64,000 bases of DNA from Vibrio ponticus (GCF_009938225.1 NZ_AP019657.1:248001-312000), one strand, 5' to 3'. Counted from the first letter of the stretch, positions 1 through 11,861 are shown. Numbers and translations are program-made. Notes: a model not told the origin generated them from the sequence alone.

Positions 1-514
1 TAATCGCCGCCGTTGGTCTCAATTTGAAATTGCCACCTTGTCGTTTGGCTATGGTTTAACTATTACGCCGCTGCAACTTGCTCACGCTTACGCAACATTG
101 GGTAACCTTGGTGAGTACCAACCAGTGCATATTATTGAGAACAATGAGCAAGATTTCTCACGCCAAGTGATCGATAAAAAACATGCCCGTATGGTTCTGG
201 ATATGTTGGAAACGGTGACTCAACCGGGTGGTACCGCAACCAAAGCTGCCGTTCCTGGGTATCGTATTGCAGCGAAAACGGGGACATCGCGTAAAGCGGT
301 CGCCGGTGGTTATGGTGATGAATACTTTGCCTATACCGCAGGAGTGGCGCCAGCCAGTGATCCGCGTGTTGCGCTAGTGGTGATTGTCAATGAGCCGCAA
401 GGTGATAACTACTATGGTGGTTCTGTAGCGGGTCCCGTGTTCTCTGAGATTATGAAAGGGACATTGCAGATCCTTAATATCGCACCGGACGAAAATAAAT
501 TTAAGCAGGAATAG
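1..514 (+). CDS. ftsI: Peptidoglycan transpeptidase FtsI (PBP3), 3' part
   Basis: This is the C-terminal part of the septal transpeptidase that cross-links peptidoglycan in the divisome at the inner membrane. The reading frame is open from base 2 (NRRRWSQFEIATLSFGYG...) to the stop at 512-514, so the gene begins upstream of the window. The KTGT motif of penicillin-binding transpeptidases, third of the SxxK/SxN/KTG catalytic motifs, is encoded near 275 (AAKTGTSRK); the first two motifs lie outside. murE starts 15 bp after the stop, as in other gammaproteobacterial dcw clusters. The ATG at 38 is internal and not the start. Confidence 0.96.
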   Translation, partial: NRRRWSQFEIATLSFGYGLTITPLQLAHAYATLGNLGEYQPVHIIENNEQDFSRQVIDKKHARMVLDMLETVTQPGGTATKAAVPGYRIAAKTGTSRKAVAGGYGDEYFAYTAGVAPASDPRVALVVIVNEPQGDNYYGGSVAGPVFSEIMKGTLQILNIAPDENKFKQE

Positions 515-529
515 AGTGAGACCTTCTAA

Positions 530-2011
530 ATGTCTTTATGCCTCACGTTAAAAGAATTACTCGCGCCATGGTTTACCGTGCCGCAAACTCTCGCTGCAAC
601 CACAGTGAGTCAGCTAGAGTTAGATAGCCGCCAAGTTGAAACTGGCGTGACTTTTGTTGCGATTAAAGGTCATGCTGTTGATGGTCGACAATTTATTGAT
701 TCTGCGATTAGCAAGGGTGCCAATGCCGTTATCGCTCAGGCATGTGATACAAAACAGCATGGGCTGATAGAGTATCAAGGCGAAATCGCGATTATATACA
801 TCAATGACTTGGCTGAGATCCTATCTCAACTTGCGGGTCGCTTATACGCCAAGCATGATAATCAATTGATTGCGGTAACAGGCACCAATGGTAAAACGAC
901 CATCACGCAACTTATCGCACAGTGGCTTGAACTGGTCGATTATCGAGCGGCAGTGATGGGGACCACAGGTAATGGGTTCCTTGCAGATCTTCAGCCAGCA
1001 GCCAACACCACAGGCAACGCGGTTGATGTGCAACGTACTATCGCGCAACTTGCTGAACAAGGGGCTCAATATACGGCGCTTGAGGTCTCATCGCATGGTT
1101 TAGTTCAAGGTCGCGTGCGCGCTTTGCCTTTTGCCGCTGGTGTATTCACGAACCTTAGCCGTGACCACTTAGATTATCACGGCACAATGGAAGAGTACGC
1201 CGAAGCGAAGTTTAGCCTATTTAGCCAACATCTCTGCCAGCGAGCGATCATCAATATTGATGATAAAGTGGGCGCGCAGTGGTGCGAACGCTTGGAAGAT
1301 GCCATTGCGGTTTCACTCTATCCGCAGACAGATGCCAATGCGGTTTGGGCAACATCGGTCACTTATTCTGAGCAAGGTATCGAGATTGCATTTGATGGCA
1401 AGTTTGGTGCAGGTCAGCTCCATGCTCCACTGATTGGTGAATTTAACGCTTCCAATGTGTTGCTGGCACTTACCACCTTGTTAGCGCTTGGTATTGATAA
1501 ACACTTACTACTTGAAATGGCGCCACAGTTGGTGCCAGTGTTGGGTCGTATGGAGTTGTTTGCTCATCAAGGAAAAGCCAAAGTTGTGGTTGATTATGCT
1601 CACACCCCCGATGCTTTAGAAAAAGCATTATGCGCACTGCGAGTTCATTGCCATGGTCACTTGTGGGCGATTTTTGGTTGTGGTGGCGACCGCGATAAAG
1701 GTAAGCGCCCTATGATGGCAGAAATCGGCGAGCGTTTGGCTGATCATGTCATTATTTCCGATGATAACCCTCGTAGCGAAAACCCAGCTGAGATCGTTCA
1801 AGATATGTTGGTAGGGATGACTCATCCTGACAAAGCCATTGTGCAGCATGATCGTTTTAAAGCGTTGCTTCATGCTATTGAGCATGCAAATGAGCAAGAT
1901 ATCATTTTGCTTGCCGGCAAAGGTCATGAAGATTACCAAGTGCTCGCCAATGAAACGATTCATTATTCCGATCGTGAGTCAGCGCAGCAACTATTAGGAC
2001 TTACATCATGA
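530..2011 (+). CDS. murE: UDP-MurNAc-L-Ala-D-Glu:meso-DAP ligase MurE
   Basis: MurE adds the third stem-peptide residue to UDP-MurNAc-dipeptide in the cytoplasm, using ATP. The 493-residue product has the usual length. Visible are the Mur-ligase P-loop (VTGTNGKTT, about residues 115-123), the central domain with the EVSSHGL segment, and near the C-terminus the DNPR motif ([10 protein letters not shown]) that marks specificity for meso-diaminopimelate over lysine, as expected for a Gram-negative. It sits between ftsI and murF; the last 4 bp overlap the start of murF, which suggests translational coupling. Confidence 0.97.
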   Translation: MSLCLTLKELLAPWFTVPQTLAATTVSQLELDSRQVETGVTFVAIKGHAVDGRQFIDSAISKGANAVIAQACDTKQHGLIEYQGEIAIIYINDLAEILSQLAGRLYAKHDNQLIAVTGTNGKTTITQLIAQWLELVDYRAAVMGTTGNGFLADLQPAANTTGNAVDVQRTIAQLAEQGAQYTALEVSSHGLVQGRVRALPFAAGVFTNLSRDHLDYHGTMEEYAEAKFSLFSQHLCQRAIINIDDKVGAQWCERLEDAIAVSLYPQTDANAVWATSVTYSEQGIEIAFDGKFGAGQLHAPLIGEFNASNVLLALTTLLALGIDKHLLLEMAPQLVPVLGRMELFAHQGKAKVVVDYAHTPDALEKALCALRVHCHGHLWAIFGCGGDRDKGKRPMMAEIGERLADHVIISDDNPRSENPAEIVQDMLVGMTHPDKAIVQHDRFKALLHAIEHANEQDIILLAGKGHEDYQVLANETIHYSDRESAQQLLGLTS

Positions 2012-3366
2012 TTTCACTCACTTTAAGCCAACTGGCTGGCGTATTGAATGCCGAGTTAATTGGCGACGATTGCTCAATCATTCAAGTTTCAACCGATACG
2101 CGCAACATTGAATCTGGTGCGCTGTTTGTTGCGCTCGTAGGCGAGCGTTTTGATGCTCACGATTTTGTGCAGCAAGCGGTTGAAGCAGGCGCATCGGCAT
2201 TATTGGTTTCTCGTCCTTTAGAGCTCGCAGTGCCGCAGCTCGTTGTAGCGGATAGTAAAGTGGCACTTGGTCAGTTGGGGGCTTATGTTCACCAACAATG
2301 TGCGACGCCAACCGTTGCGATCACCGGTAGTTGCGGTAAAACCACGGTGAAAGAGATGACGGCCAGCATTATGGCGCAAAGCGGTCAGGTTTTATTTACT
2401 GCGGGTAACTTTAACAATGATATCGGCGTACCGTTGACTCTACTGCGCTCGACACCAAAGGATGACTATGCCGTGATTGAGTTGGGTGCCAACCATATCG
2501 GCGAAATTGCTTATACATCAGCATTAGTCCAGCCGGATGTGGCGCTGGTGAACAATGTTGCCGCGGCGCACTTAGAAGGTTTTGGTTCGATCGATGGTGT
2601 GAAACAAGCCAAAGGGGAAATCTACCAAGGTTTGAAAGCTGGTGGTGTCGCAATCGTGAACCTTGAAAGCCATGGCGGTGAGTTCTGGCAAGCGGCATTA
2701 GCGGATAAGCAAGTTAAAACATTCTCGACTCAAGATGCGAGTGCGGACTTTTTTGCTGATAATGTGGGGTTAAACGCTGAAGGTGAAGCTCACTTTATTA
2801 TGCATACTCCGCTCGGTAGCGTTAATGTTCAGTTAGGTATTATTGGACAACACAATGTGGCAAACGCATTAGCTGCCGCCGCATTAGCCATTGAGCTTGG
2901 GGCAGATTTAACAATGATCGCTTCTGGTTTGGCGCACTTAGCAAAAGTGAAAGGTCGAGTGGAAGTTGTCGCATTAAGCGATAACCTCAAACTGATTGAT
3001 GACAGTTACAATGCCAGTGTTCCTGCTATGAAAGCGGCTGCGGATCTTTTAGCTGGATTTAGCGGCACTCGCTGGCTTATTTTGGGGAATATGGCAGAGT
3101 TAGGTGACGAAAGTCTTGAACTTCACCGTCAAGTCGGGGAACATGCAGCCCCATTTAATTTCGAGCAAGTGCTGACTTATGGCGCTGACGCAAAAGCGAT
3201 CAGTGAGGTTTGTCAGGGTAAACACTTCGACTCACATGACCGCATGATTGAATTTATTGTACAGCAGTTGCCAAATCATACGGGCCCTCACACTTTATTA
3301 GTTAAAGGCGCGAACAGTGCTGGAATGAGTAAAGTCGCAACTGCGTTGAAGGAGATCTACTCATGA
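2008..3366 (+). CDS. murF: UDP-MurNAc-tripeptide:D-Ala-D-Ala ligase MurF
   Basis: MurF attaches the D-Ala-D-Ala dipeptide and completes the cytoplasmic UDP-MurNAc-pentapeptide. The 452-residue product carries the Mur-ligase P-loop as [13 protein letters not shown] near residue 108 and the later [14 protein letters not shown] segment typical of MurF. The start ATG overlaps the end of murE (ATGA-type junction) and its own stop overlaps the start of mraY in the same way. Both couplings point to one transcript with coordinated output. Confidence 0.97.
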   Translation: MISLTLSQLAGVLNAELIGDDCSIIQVSTDTRNIESGALFVALVGERFDAHDFVQQAVEAGASALLVSRPLELAVPQLVVADSKVALGQLGAYVHQQCATPTVAITGSCGKTTVKEMTASIMAQSGQVLFTAGNFNNDIGVPLTLLRSTPKDDYAVIELGANHIGEIAYTSALVQPDVALVNNVAAAHLEGFGSIDGVKQAKGEIYQGLKAGGVAIVNLESHGGEFWQAALADKQVKTFSTQDASADFFADNVGLNAEGEAHFIMHTPLGSVNVQLGIIGQHNVANALAAAALAIELGADLTMIASGLAHLAKVKGRVEVVALSDNLKLIDDSYNASVPAMKAAADLLAGFSGTRWLILGNMAELGDESLELHRQVGEHAAPFNFEQVLTYGADAKAISEVCQGKHFDSHDRMIEFIVQQLPNHTGPHTLLVKGANSAGMSKVATALKEIYS

Positions 3367-4445
3367 TTATTTGGCTTGCAGAGCTGCTACAGCCATATTT
3401 TTCATTCTTCCGCTTATTTGAATACCTATCGTTTCGCGCGATTGTCAGTGTACTGACGGCATTAGGTCTTTCATTGTGGATGGGGCCGCACATGATCCGC
3501 CGTTTGCAGATGCTGCAAATCGGTCAGGTAGTGCGTAACGAAGGTCCTGAGTCTCACTTCAGCAAACGTGGTACACCAACCATGGGTGGGGTGATGATCC
3601 TTGCGGCTATTATTACCACCGTTTTGCTTTGGGCTGATCTGAGTAACCCTTATGTTTGGGCGGTGATTTTTGTCCTAGGTGGCTATGGTGCGGTTGGTTT
3701 CGTCGATGATTACCGCAAAGTTGTACGCAAGAACACCGACGGTTTGATTGCACGCTGGAAATACTTTTGGCAGTCGGTGATCGCTCTGATTGTCGCATTT
3801 GCTCTATACGCTCATGGTCATGATACGAGTGCAACTCAACTTGTGGTTCCGTTCTTTAAAGACGTAATGCCACAGCTTGGTCTACTGTACATCGTACTGA
3901 CTTACTTTGTGATTGTCGGTACCAGTAATGCGGTGAACTTAACTGACGGTCTTGATGGTCTAGCGATCATGCCAACCGTGTTGGTTGCAGCAGGTTTCGC
4001 CGCGATTGCATGGGCGACTGGTAACGTTCAGTTTGCTAATTACTTGCATATCCCGCACGTGCCTTACGCTTCAGAGCTTGTGGTTGTATGTACGGCAATT
4101 GTTGGGGCAGGTCTTGGTTTCCTATGGTTTAACACTTATCCAGCACAAGTCTTTATGGGCGATGTCGGCTCACTCGCTCTTGGCGGTGCATTAGGTACGA
4201 TCGCGGTATTGGTGCGCCAAGAGTTTGTGTTGGTGATTATGGGTGGTGTGTTCGTAATGGAAACACTATCGGTTATTTTGCAAGTTGGCTCTTATAAGCT
4301 TCGTGGTCAGCGTATTTTCCGTATGGCGCCAATCCACCACCACTATGAATTGAAAGGTTGGCCAGAGCCACGCGTCATTGTACGTTTCTGGATCATCTCA
4401 ATTGTGCTAGTTCTTATTGGTCTTGCAACACTGAAAGTACGTTAA
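3363..4445 (+). CDS. mraY: Phospho-MurNAc-pentapeptide transferase MraY
   Basis: MraY moves phospho-MurNAc-pentapeptide from UDP to undecaprenyl phosphate, forming lipid I at the inner membrane. The 360-residue protein is highly hydrophobic with about ten membrane segments, the family length. Signature stretches are present: the aspartate-rich [19 protein letters not shown], and [11 protein letters not shown] near the C-terminus. The start overlaps murF by 4 bp; murD follows after 12 bp. Confidence 0.97.
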   Translation: MIIWLAELLQPYFSFFRLFEYLSFRAIVSVLTALGLSLWMGPHMIRRLQMLQIGQVVRNEGPESHFSKRGTPTMGGVMILAAIITTVLLWADLSNPYVWAVIFVLGGYGAVGFVDDYRKVVRKNTDGLIARWKYFWQSVIALIVAFALYAHGHDTSATQLVVPFFKDVMPQLGLLYIVLTYFVIVGTSNAVNLTDGLDGLAIMPTVLVAAGFAAIAWATGNVQFANYLHIPHVPYASELVVVCTAIVGAGLGFLWFNTYPAQVFMGDVGSLALGGALGTIAVLVRQEFVLVIMGGVFVMETLSVILQVGSYKLRGQRIFRMAPIHHHYELKGWPEPRVIVRFWIISIVLVLIGLATLKVR

Positions 4446-4457
4446 GGAATAAACACC

Positions 4458-5780
4458 ATGACCATGCAGCGCTGGCAAGGTATTGAAAAAGTTGTGGTAG
4501 TAGGGCTCGGTATCACCGGGCTCTCTGTTGTAAAACATTTGATGCGCTTACCTGCGAGTTTGCAGGTCAAAGTCATTGATACGCGAGACAACCCTCCAGG
4601 CAAAGAAGAATTGCCAGCGGATGTGGAATTGCATGCGGGTGGTTGGCGCTTAGATTGGCTTCTAGAAGCGGATCTTGTCGTCACTAACCCTGGTATCGCG
4701 TTAGCAACGCCTGAAATTCAGCAAGTGCTCGCAGCCAATATCCCAGTCGTTGGTGATATCGAACTGTTTGCTTGGCATGTGACTAAGCCTGTAGTTGCGA
4801 TTACGGGTTCAAACGGCAAAAGCACCGTGACGGACCTCACTGGCGTGGTGGCAAAAGCCGCAGGCTTGCAAGTGGGCGTAGGTGGTAACATTGGTGTGCC
4901 AGCACTCGACCTACTCGAGCAAGATGCAGATCTCTATGTGCTTGAGTTATCGAGCTTTCAACTCGAAACTACGTCGAGCCTTGAACTCGTTGCAGCCGCG
5001 TTTTTGAACTTGTCTGAAGACCATATGGATCGCTACCAAGGTATGGCTGATTACCGCCAGGCTAAGCTGCGTATTTTTGACCACGCTCAAGCTTGTATTG
5101 TGAATGCTGACGATACTGCAACTTATCCAGATGTCAGCAAAAACTTGGTTACGTTCTCTGTGGACACTGATGCCGACGCGTGTGTTACTCACACAGATGG
5201 TCGCGAGTACCTCACCTTCGATGGTCAACCGATCCTTGCCGTTGAGTCATTGAGCTTAGTTGGACGCCATAATGTCGCTAACGCTTTAGTGGTGATTGCG
5301 CTGCTATACAAAGCTGGGGTGGATGTTAAAGCGGGCTTAGAGGCAATGAAATCTTACCGTGGTCTGACACATCGCTGCCAAGTTGTTGCGGATAATCAAG
5401 GTATTAAGTGGGTCAATGATTCTAAAGCGACCAATGTGGCGAGTACCTTAGCCGCGTTGTCTGGCTTAAACTTGGCTGGAAAACTCTATCTGTTGGTAGG
5501 GGGCGAAGGAAAAGGTGCCGATTTTAGTGAGTTAGCCCCGGCTTTAGCGCGTCTTAACGTACAGCTGTGCTGTTTTGGCGCAGATGGTGATAAGTTTATG
5601 CCACTGCATCCGTCAGCAAAGCGCTTTGAAACCATGCAAGAGATTGTTGAATGGAGTAAGCCTCAGTTGCAGTCAGGGGATATGGTTTTACTCTCTCCAG
5701 CTTGTGCAAGCTTTGATCAGTTTAATAACTTTATGGCGCGTGGTGATTTTTTTGCGAGTTTAGCAAAACAGTACGCTTAA
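4458..5780 (+). CDS. murD: UDP-MurNAc-L-alanine:D-glutamate ligase MurD
   Basis: MurD adds D-glutamate, the second stem-peptide residue. The 440-residue product has an N-terminal nucleotide-binding segment ([13 protein letters not shown]), the P-loop [13 protein letters not shown] near residue 113, HNVANAL, and NDSKATN, all typical of the family. The start at 4458 was taken because it lies 12 bp after mraY; the next in-frame ATG is two codons downstream, and the data do not decide strictly between them. A 116-bp gap with a nested inverted repeat separates it from ftsW, one of the larger breaks in this cluster. Confidence 0.96.
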   Translation: MTMQRWQGIEKVVVVGLGITGLSVVKHLMRLPASLQVKVIDTRDNPPGKEELPADVELHAGGWRLDWLLEADLVVTNPGIALATPEIQQVLAANIPVVGDIELFAWHVTKPVVAITGSNGKSTVTDLTGVVAKAAGLQVGVGGNIGVPALDLLEQDADLYVLELSSFQLETTSSLELVAAAFLNLSEDHMDRYQGMADYRQAKLRIFDHAQACIVNADDTATYPDVSKNLVTFSVDTDADACVTHTDGREYLTFDGQPILAVESLSLVGRHNVANALVVIALLYKAGVDVKAGLEAMKSYRGLTHRCQVVADNQGIKWVNDSKATNVASTLAALSGLNLAGKLYLLVGGEGKGADFSELAPALARLNVQLCCFGADGDKFMPLHPSAKRFETMQEIVEWSKPQLQSGDMVLLSPACASFDQFNNFMARGDFFASLAKQYA

Positions 5781-5792
5781 TTTACATCGAGT

Positions 5793-5844
5793 GCGCGGCT
5801 TGATTAAGCAATGGCTATTGCTTGTTCAAATTACTTTGCCGCGC
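5793..5844. repeat. Nested inverted repeat between murD and ftsW
   Basis: Two hairpins are nested. The outer arms are GCGCGGC (5793-5799) and GCCGCGC (5838-5844). The inner arms are AAGCAAT (5806-5812) and ATTGCTT (5817-5823) with a 4-nt loop. No T-tract follows, so a simple terminator is unlikely. It could be an intercistronic mRNA structure that tunes ftsW expression or processing, or a small intergenic repeat; the sequence does not decide. Confidence 0.5.
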
Positions 5845-5896
5845 TCGTTACAGCTTATGGATAAGAGCTTAGCTAGAAAAAGAGATAAATAACTAC

Positions 5897-7087
5897 ATGC
5901 CGTTGCGAGAACACGTCGCCAGTTTTAAACAGTGGTTTACTCGACCAGCACCTGAAGCACTCTTTGACCGTCAATTAGTGTGGATTTCGCTCGGGCTGAT
6001 GTTAACAGGCTTGGTGATGGTGACCTCCGCTTCATTTCCTATCAGCTATCGTCTGACCGATGGTCCTTTCCACTTTATGTTTCGTCATGCAGTTTTCATT
6101 ATTCTTGCATTGATGGCTTCGACGGTCATCTTACAAGTGCAGATGAAACATTGGTTTAAGTACGGTTATATTCTTCTCATTGCCTCGATATTCTTACTGT
6201 TTGTGGTTTTGGTTGCTGGCAAGTCGGTAAATGGTGCATCTCGCTGGATACCACTCGGTCTGTTTAACTTACAGCCGGCAGAAGTCGCCAAGCTGTCGTT
6301 GTTTATTTTTATGGCTGGCTATTTAGTGCGCAAGCAAGAGGAAGTGCGTGCAACCTTTAAAGGTGGCTTCATCAAACCGATCATAGTGTTCGGAACACTC
6401 GCACTGCTATTGCTGGCACAGCCGGACTTAGGTACGGTGATCGTAATGCTGGTGACCTTATTTGGCATGTTGTTTATCGCTGGGGCAAAGCTGACTCAGT
6501 TTATTGCTCTTATGGTGGTTGGAATCGCGATCGTAATTGCACTGATCGTTTTTGAGCCTTACCGTATGCGACGCATGACGTCCTTCTTAGACCCTTGGGA
6601 AAACCCGTTTGGTGACGGCTATCAGCTCACTCAATCTTTGATGGCATTTGGTCGCGGAGAGTGGTTTGGTCAAGGGCTCGGAAACTCGATCCAAAAGCTG
6701 GCTTACTTACCTGAAGCCCACACTGACTTTGTTTTCGCGGTACTTGCGGAAGAGTTAGGTTTTGTTGGTGTGGTATTGGTTTTGATGTTGATCTTTAGTT
6801 TAGTGCTTAAAGCGATATTTATTGGTCGCAGAGCATTTGAAATTGAAGAGTTTTTTGGTGGCTATTTGTCATTTGGTATTGGCATTTGGTTCGCTTTCCA
6901 AACCTTAGTCAACGTTGGTGCGGCAGCGGGTATCGTGCCGACTAAAGGTCTAACGCTACCATTGATCAGTTATGGTGGCTCGAGTTTGATTGTTATGTCG
7001 GTTGCCGTATCTATTTTATTACGTATCGACCATGAGTGCCGTCTTAAAGCACAACAACTAGAAAAGAACACAGAAGATGAGCAATAA
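5897..7087 (+). CDS. ftsW: SEDS peptidoglycan polymerase FtsW
   Basis: FtsW is the septal glycosyltransferase that works with FtsI to polymerise lipid II. The 396-residue product is an integral membrane protein with about ten hydrophobic segments. Family landmarks are visible: the [16 protein letters not shown] stretch, QPDLGT, a long periplasmic loop around [40 protein letters not shown], and [14 protein letters not shown]. The order murD-ftsW-murG is the standard dcw order. The last 11 bp overlap the start of murG. Confidence 0.97.
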   Translation: MPLREHVASFKQWFTRPAPEALFDRQLVWISLGLMLTGLVMVTSASFPISYRLTDGPFHFMFRHAVFIILALMASTVILQVQMKHWFKYGYILLIASIFLLFVVLVAGKSVNGASRWIPLGLFNLQPAEVAKLSLFIFMAGYLVRKQEEVRATFKGGFIKPIIVFGTLALLLLAQPDLGTVIVMLVTLFGMLFIAGAKLTQFIALMVVGIAIVIALIVFEPYRMRRMTSFLDPWENPFGDGYQLTQSLMAFGRGEWFGQGLGNSIQKLAYLPEAHTDFVFAVLAEELGFVGVVLVLMLIFSLVLKAIFIGRRAFEIEEFFGGYLSFGIGIWFAFQTLVNVGAAAGIVPTKGLTLPLISYGGSSLIVMSVAVSILLRIDHECRLKAQQLEKNTEDEQ

Positions 7088-8138
7088 AAAACGATTAATG
7101 GTAATGGCTGGTGGTACGGGAGGACATGTGTTCCCGGGGCTAGCGGTTGCAAAAAAACTTCAACAGCAGGGTTGGGAGATCCGTTGGTTAGGCACCGCTG
7201 ACCGAATGGAAGCCGACCTAGTGCCTAAGCATGGCATTGAGATTGACTTTATTAAAGTGAAAGGCTTGCGTGGACAAGGGATCACGCGTTTGTTAGCTGC
7301 GCCTTTCCAAATTATCAATGCGATTTTTCAAGCTCGCGCGCACATGAAAGCATGGCGCCCGGATGCGGTACTTGGCATGGGTGGGTATGTGAGCGGGCCT
7401 GGCGGAGTGGCGGCATGGTTACTCGGCATTCCAGTGGTGCTGCATGAACAGAATGCTGTGGCAGGGTTAACCAACCAATGGCTGGCGAAAATTGCGAAAA
7501 AAGTTTTTCAAGCATTTCCGGGTGCATTTCCAACCGCACAAGTTGTTGGTAACCCAGTGCGAGAAGATGTAGTAGCGTTGCCGGCACCACAAGAGCGTAT
7601 GCAAGATCGCCAAGGTCCAATTCGCATCTTAGTCATGGGTGGCAGCCAAGGCGCACGTATCCTTAACCAAACAATGCCACAGGTGATGGCAAAGCTCGGT
7701 GACGGTTATCAAGTTCGTCATCAAGCGGGTAAAAATAGCCAACAAGAAGTGGCTGAGGCGTATCAGGCAAACCAAGTAACTCAAGCAGAGAGTACGGAGT
7801 TTATCGATGATGTGGCTGCTGCGTATGAGTGGGCGGATCTACTCGTGTGTCGCTCTGGCGCCTTGACCGTTTCAGAAGTATCAGCTGCGGGTGTTGGTGC
7901 TATCTTTATTCCATTTATGCACAAAGACAGACAGCAAGCGTTGAATGCTGACCATTTGGTTGAGTGCGGCGCTGCAAAAATGATTGAGCAACCTGAGCTA
8001 ACCGTCGAGAAGCTAACCGATGAGATCCTGTCGTTGGATCGCAGCAAATTGCAACAGATGGCTATCCTAGCAAGGGGAGCGGCTAAGTTAGACGCGGATC
8101 GCGTTGTCGCAGATGCGATTATCGCACTAACCAAATAA
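7077..8138 (+). CDS. murG: Lipid II-forming GlcNAc transferase MurG
   Basis: MurG transfers GlcNAc from UDP-GlcNAc to lipid I on the cytoplasmic face of the inner membrane, giving lipid II. The 353-residue GT28 protein begins with the glycine-rich [12 protein letters not shown] loop and has [19 protein letters not shown], the second glycine loop [11 protein letters not shown], and the donor-binding [10 protein letters not shown] segment. The ATG at 7077 lies inside the end of ftsW (11-bp overlap), as in other Vibrio dcw clusters. murC starts 11 bp downstream. Confidence 0.97.
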   Translation: MSNKKRLMVMAGGTGGHVFPGLAVAKKLQQQGWEIRWLGTADRMEADLVPKHGIEIDFIKVKGLRGQGITRLLAAPFQIINAIFQARAHMKAWRPDAVLGMGGYVSGPGGVAAWLLGIPVVLHEQNAVAGLTNQWLAKIAKKVFQAFPGAFPTAQVVGNPVREDVVALPAPQERMQDRQGPIRILVMGGSQGARILNQTMPQVMAKLGDGYQVRHQAGKNSQQEVAEAYQANQVTQAESTEFIDDVAAAYEWADLLVCRSGALTVSEVSAAGVGAIFIPFMHKDRQQALNADHLVECGAAKMIEQPELTVEKLTDEILSLDRSKLQQMAILARGAAKLDADRVVADAIIALTK

Positions 8139-8149
8139 CGAGATACAGA

Positions 8150-9607
8150 ATGACCGTAAAACACACACAAGATTTGGCTCAAATTCGAGCTATGGTGCCA
8201 GAAATGCGCCGCGTTAAGTCGATTCACTTTATTGGTATTGGTGGTGCTGGTATGTGTGGTATCGCCGAAGTACTCCTTAACGAAGGCTACCAAATTACCG
8301 GTTCTGATATTGCAGAAAATGCAGTCACTGAGCGCTTAACTGAAAAAGGCGCAACGGTATTTATTGGGCATCAAGCAGAAAATGTTGCTCAAGCGAGTGT
8401 CGTGGTTGTATCCACTGCGATTAACGAAGAGAATCCAGAAATTAAAGCGGCGCGTGAAGCGCGTATTCCAGTGGTACGCCGCGCAGAAATGCTGGCGGAG
8501 CTGATGCGTTTTCGTCATGGTATTGCAGTCGCAGGTACGCACGGCAAAACCACCACGACCGCACTAGTTACGCAAATCTATTCCGAAGCAGGGCTTGATC
8601 CAACCTTTGTTAATGGTGGCTTAGTTAAGAGTGCCGGCACGAATGCTCGTTTAGGCTCAAGTCGTATCTTGATTGCCGAAGCGGATGAGAGTGATGCTTC
8701 GTTTCTTCACTTGCAGCCAATGGTAAGCATCGTCACCAATATCGAAGCAGACCATATGGATACCTATGGTGGTGACTTTGAAACCTTAAAGCAAACCTTT
8801 ATCGATTTTCTACATAACCTTCCGTTCTACGGTCAAGCGATCCTATGTATTGATGATCCGGTTGTACGTGAGTTAATCCCGCGCGTAAGTCGTCAAGTGA
8901 TCACTTATGGTTTCTCGGAGGATGCTGACGTACGTATTGAAAACTATCGTCAAGAAGGTCAGCAAGGTAAGTTTACTGTGGTACGTAAAGGGCGTGCGAA
9001 TCTTGATATCACGTTGAACATTCCGGGTCGTCACAATGCACTGAATGCTTCGGCTGCAATTGCGGTGGCAACGGAAGATGATATCGCCGATGAAGCTATT
9101 TTAAGTGCGATGCTAGGCACGCAAGGTACGGGGCGCCGCTTTGATCATTTAGGTGAATTTGAAACCGGCAATGGTCACGCAATGTTAGTCGATGATTACG
9201 GTCACCACCCAACAGAAGTGGGCGTTACCATTCAAGCCGCAAGAAGCGGTTGGACAGATAAGCGTTTAGTGATGGTTTTCCAACCTCACCGCTATAGCCG
9301 AACTCGTGATTTGTACGATGATTTTGCTAACGTACTTGAGCAGGTCGATGTGTTGATCATGTTGGATGTGTACGCGGCGGGCGAGAAGCCAATCGCTGGG
9401 GCTGATGGTCGCTCTTTATGCCGTACGATTCGCAGTCGTGGCAAGATTGACCCTATTTTTGTCTCAGATAGCGCGACTCTACCGTCAGTATTAGCCAATG
9501 TGTTGCAAGATGGTGACCTGGTCTTGACGCAAGGAGCGGGTGATGTGGGTAAAATTGCTAAGCAACTGGCTGCTTTAGAGCTCAACATTGCTAAAATGCA
9601 GGCTTGA
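8150..9607 (+). CDS. murC: UDP-N-acetylmuramate:L-alanine ligase MurC
   Basis: MurC starts the stem peptide by adding L-alanine to UDP-MurNAc. The 485-residue product shows the N-terminal [17 protein letters not shown] loop, the ATP-binding [13 protein letters not shown] (about residue 128), [10 protein letters not shown], and the C-terminal [10 protein letters not shown] and FQPHRYSR segments. The ddl gene often found after murC, as in E. coli (ddlB), is absent; ftsQ follows after a 174-bp gap. Confidence 0.97.
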   Translation: MTVKHTQDLAQIRAMVPEMRRVKSIHFIGIGGAGMCGIAEVLLNEGYQITGSDIAENAVTERLTEKGATVFIGHQAENVAQASVVVVSTAINEENPEIKAAREARIPVVRRAEMLAELMRFRHGIAVAGTHGKTTTTALVTQIYSEAGLDPTFVNGGLVKSAGTNARLGSSRILIAEADESDASFLHLQPMVSIVTNIEADHMDTYGGDFETLKQTFIDFLHNLPFYGQAILCIDDPVVRELIPRVSRQVITYGFSEDADVRIENYRQEGQQGKFTVVRKGRANLDITLNIPGRHNALNASAAIAVATEDDIADEAILSAMLGTQGTGRRFDHLGEFETGNGHAMLVDDYGHHPTEVGVTIQAARSGWTDKRLVMVFQPHRYSRTRDLYDDFANVLEQVDVLIMLDVYAAGEKPIAGADGRSLCRTIRSRGKIDPIFVSDSATLPSVLANVLQDGDLVLTQGAGDVGKIAKQLAALELNIAKMQA

Positions 9608-9781
9608 TAGTGAGATTTTTGAAGATTTAGCGCATTTATTGCGTTAAAAAAAGGATTTCTCACTTTCAAGGTTTGATACTTTTTACGACCCCAGTATAAT
9701 CCGAGGGTTATAGTGAATGCTTTAGCCTATACGAAGGGATAGGAAGTAAGAATTGCGAGCGTATAACAAGGACAACGGACT

Positions 9782-10573
9782 TTGATTAGCACACCTTTTC
9801 CCCAAGACCGTCGTCTAAAAGGCTTTCCCGTCATTAAAGAACATTTAGTGGGCGGGAGCTTTTTTGTTATGGTGATAGTCTTAATTGGCTCTCTGCTCTT
9901 CTCGACTGTTTCTTGGATGTGGGATGATCAACGACTGCCATTATCCAAACTTGTCCTTCAAGGTGAGTTGGAATATGTCACTGCGCTAGATGTACAACGG
10001 GCGTTTTCCACGTTAGATCACGTGGGAACCTTTATGTCACAAGACATAGACGTATTGCAGGGTGTAATCGAACAGATTCCATGGGTTTCCCATGTATCAA
10101 TCCGCAAACAGTGGCCCGATACAATCAAAGTGTTTTTAACCGAGCATCATGCGAGTGCCATTTGGAACGGTGATGCGCTGTTAGACAGCAATGGTCAGAT
10201 ATTTAATGGTGATTTAGGTAAGCTAAAAGGCGATCGAGTCAAACTCTATGGCCCGGAAGGTTCTAACCTAGAAGTGCTGCAAACTTGGCAGCGCATTAGC
10301 CAATTATTTGAACCGCTGGGTTTGACGATTACCTCACTGGTCTTAAATGACCGACGTGCTTGGCAGATTATCCTCGACAACGGTATTCGTTTAGAGTTAG
10401 GCAAAGAGTCACTTGATGAGCGTATTAATCGCTTTATCTCGTTGTATAACAGTTTAGGTAGCGATGCTCAGCGAGTTAGCTACATTGACCTTAGATACGA
10501 TACGGGAGCCGCAGTAGGCTGGTTCCCAGAACAAGAGTCAGAGCAAGAGAGTACAGATGACGAAGACCGCTGA
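9782..10573 (+). CDS. ftsQ: Cell division protein FtsQ
   Basis: FtsQ is a bitopic inner-membrane protein that links early and late divisome parts through FtsL and FtsB. The 263-residue product has a short cytoplasmic N-terminus, one membrane helix (about residues 26-48, SFFVMVIVLIGSLLFSTVSW), then the POTRA domain (LVLQGELEYVTALDVQRAF...) and the beta domain. The proposed start is TTG at 9782, supported by AAGGA about 10 bp upstream; no ATG is better placed before the membrane helix, so the exact N-terminus is moderately certain. The end overlaps ftsA by 17 bp. Confidence 0.93.
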   Translation: MISTPFPQDRRLKGFPVIKEHLVGGSFFVMVIVLIGSLLFSTVSWMWDDQRLPLSKLVLQGELEYVTALDVQRAFSTLDHVGTFMSQDIDVLQGVIEQIPWVSHVSIRKQWPDTIKVFLTEHHASAIWNGDALLDSNGQIFNGDLGKLKGDRVKLYGPEGSNLEVLQTWQRISQLFEPLGLTITSLVLNDRRAWQIILDNGIRLELGKESLDERINRFISLYNSLGSDAQRVSYIDLRYDTGAAVGWFPEQESEQESTDDEDR

Positions 10574-11831
10574 TGACAACATTATTGTTGGTCTAGATAT
10601 AGGCACTGCAACCGTATCAGCACTGGTAGGGGAAGTTCTACCTGACGGTCAAATCAACATCATTGGCGCGGGTACCAGTCCATCACGTGGTATGGACAAA
10701 GGTGGCGTAAACGATCTTGAGTCCGTAGTTAAATCGGTACAGCGAGCTGTAAACCAAGCGGAACTGATGGCGGAATGTCAGATTCGCAATGTATATATTT
10801 CCATTTCTGGTCGCCATATTGCGAGCCGTATAGAAAAAGGAATGGGAACTATTTCTGATGAAGAAGTCTCTCAAGAAGATATGGATCGTGCGATTCATAC
10901 TGCAAAATCAATCAAAATTGGTGACGAGCAGCGCATTCTTCACGTAATTCCGCAAGAATTTACCATTGATTACCAAGAGGGGATTAAAAACCCGCTAGGT
11001 TTATCAGGGGTGCGCATGGAAGTGAGTGTGCACTTGATCTCTTGCCACAATGATATGGCAAGAAACATTATTAAAGCGGTTGAGCGTTGTGGCTTAACTG
11101 TTGAACACTTGGTTTATTCAGGCTTAGCGGCAAGTAATGCAGTTATTACCGAAGATGAGCGTGAATTAGGTGTCTGTGTCGTGGATATCGGTGCAGGGAC
11201 CATGGATGTGTCAATTTGGACTGGCGGCGCGTTAAGGCATACGGAAGTATTTTCTTACGCAGGTAATGCGGTAACGAGTGATATCGCTTTCGCATTTGGT
11301 ACACCAGTCAGTGATGCTGAAGAAATCAAAGTAAAATATGGCTGTGCTCTTAGTGAGCTAGTCAGTAAAGACGATACGGTTAATGTTCCTAGTGTGGGTG
11401 GTCGTCCTTCACGTAGCTTACAACGACAAACTTTGTCGGAAGTGATTGAACCACGATATACTGAATTAATGGGACTAGTTAACCAAACTATCGATACTAT
11501 TCAAGATAAATTGCGTGAAGATGGCATTAAACACCATCTTGCTGCGGGTGTAGTTCTAACCGGCGGTGCGGCAAAAATTGAAGGATTGGTAGAGTGTGCG
11601 GAACGCGTGTTCCGTAACCAAGTTCGAGTTGGCAAACCTCTAGAGGTGAGCGGGCTTACAGATTACGTAAAAGAGCCGTGTCATTCTACGGCAGTTGGTT
11701 TACTTCATTACGCAAGAGACAGTCAAATCAACGATGAGACTGAATACAATGAGCCAAAGCGTCAGATGACTGACGGTTCATTATTTAGTCGCTCGCGTAA
11801 TTGGGTACTAAAGATACTAAAAGAGTTTTAA
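10557..11831 (+). CDS. ftsA: Cell division ATPase FtsA
   Basis: FtsA is an actin-like ATPase that tethers FtsZ to the membrane and recruits later division proteins. The 424-residue product shows the phosphate-1 loop IVGLDIGTATVSALVG at the N-terminus, the phosphate-2 segment VVDIGAGTMDVSIW, the adenosine motif VLTGGAAKIEGL, and a C-terminal amphipathic helix (SRSRNWVLKILKEF) expected to bind the membrane. It overlaps ftsQ by 17 bp and precedes ftsZ by 30 bp. Confidence 0.97.
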   Translation: MTKTADDNIIVGLDIGTATVSALVGEVLPDGQINIIGAGTSPSRGMDKGGVNDLESVVKSVQRAVNQAELMAECQIRNVYISISGRHIASRIEKGMGTISDEEVSQEDMDRAIHTAKSIKIGDEQRILHVIPQEFTIDYQEGIKNPLGLSGVRMEVSVHLISCHNDMARNIIKAVERCGLTVEHLVYSGLAASNAVITEDERELGVCVVDIGAGTMDVSIWTGGALRHTEVFSYAGNAVTSDIAFAFGTPVSDAEEIKVKYGCALSELVSKDDTVNVPSVGGRPSRSLQRQTLSEVIEPRYTELMGLVNQTIDTIQDKLREDGIKHHLAAGVVLTGGAAKIEGLVECAERVFRNQVRVGKPLEVSGLTDYVKEPCHSTAVGLLHYARDSQINDETEYNEPKRQMTDGSLFSRSRNWVLKILKEF

Positions 11832-11861
11832 CCTGAGCAGCAGGAAAAACGGAGATAACAC

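Noticed and set aside
9625..9660. Dyad TAGCGCA/TGCGTTA after murC as a terminator
   Set aside because: It is followed by A-rich rather than T-rich sequence on the plus strand, and the stem is weak and imperfect.
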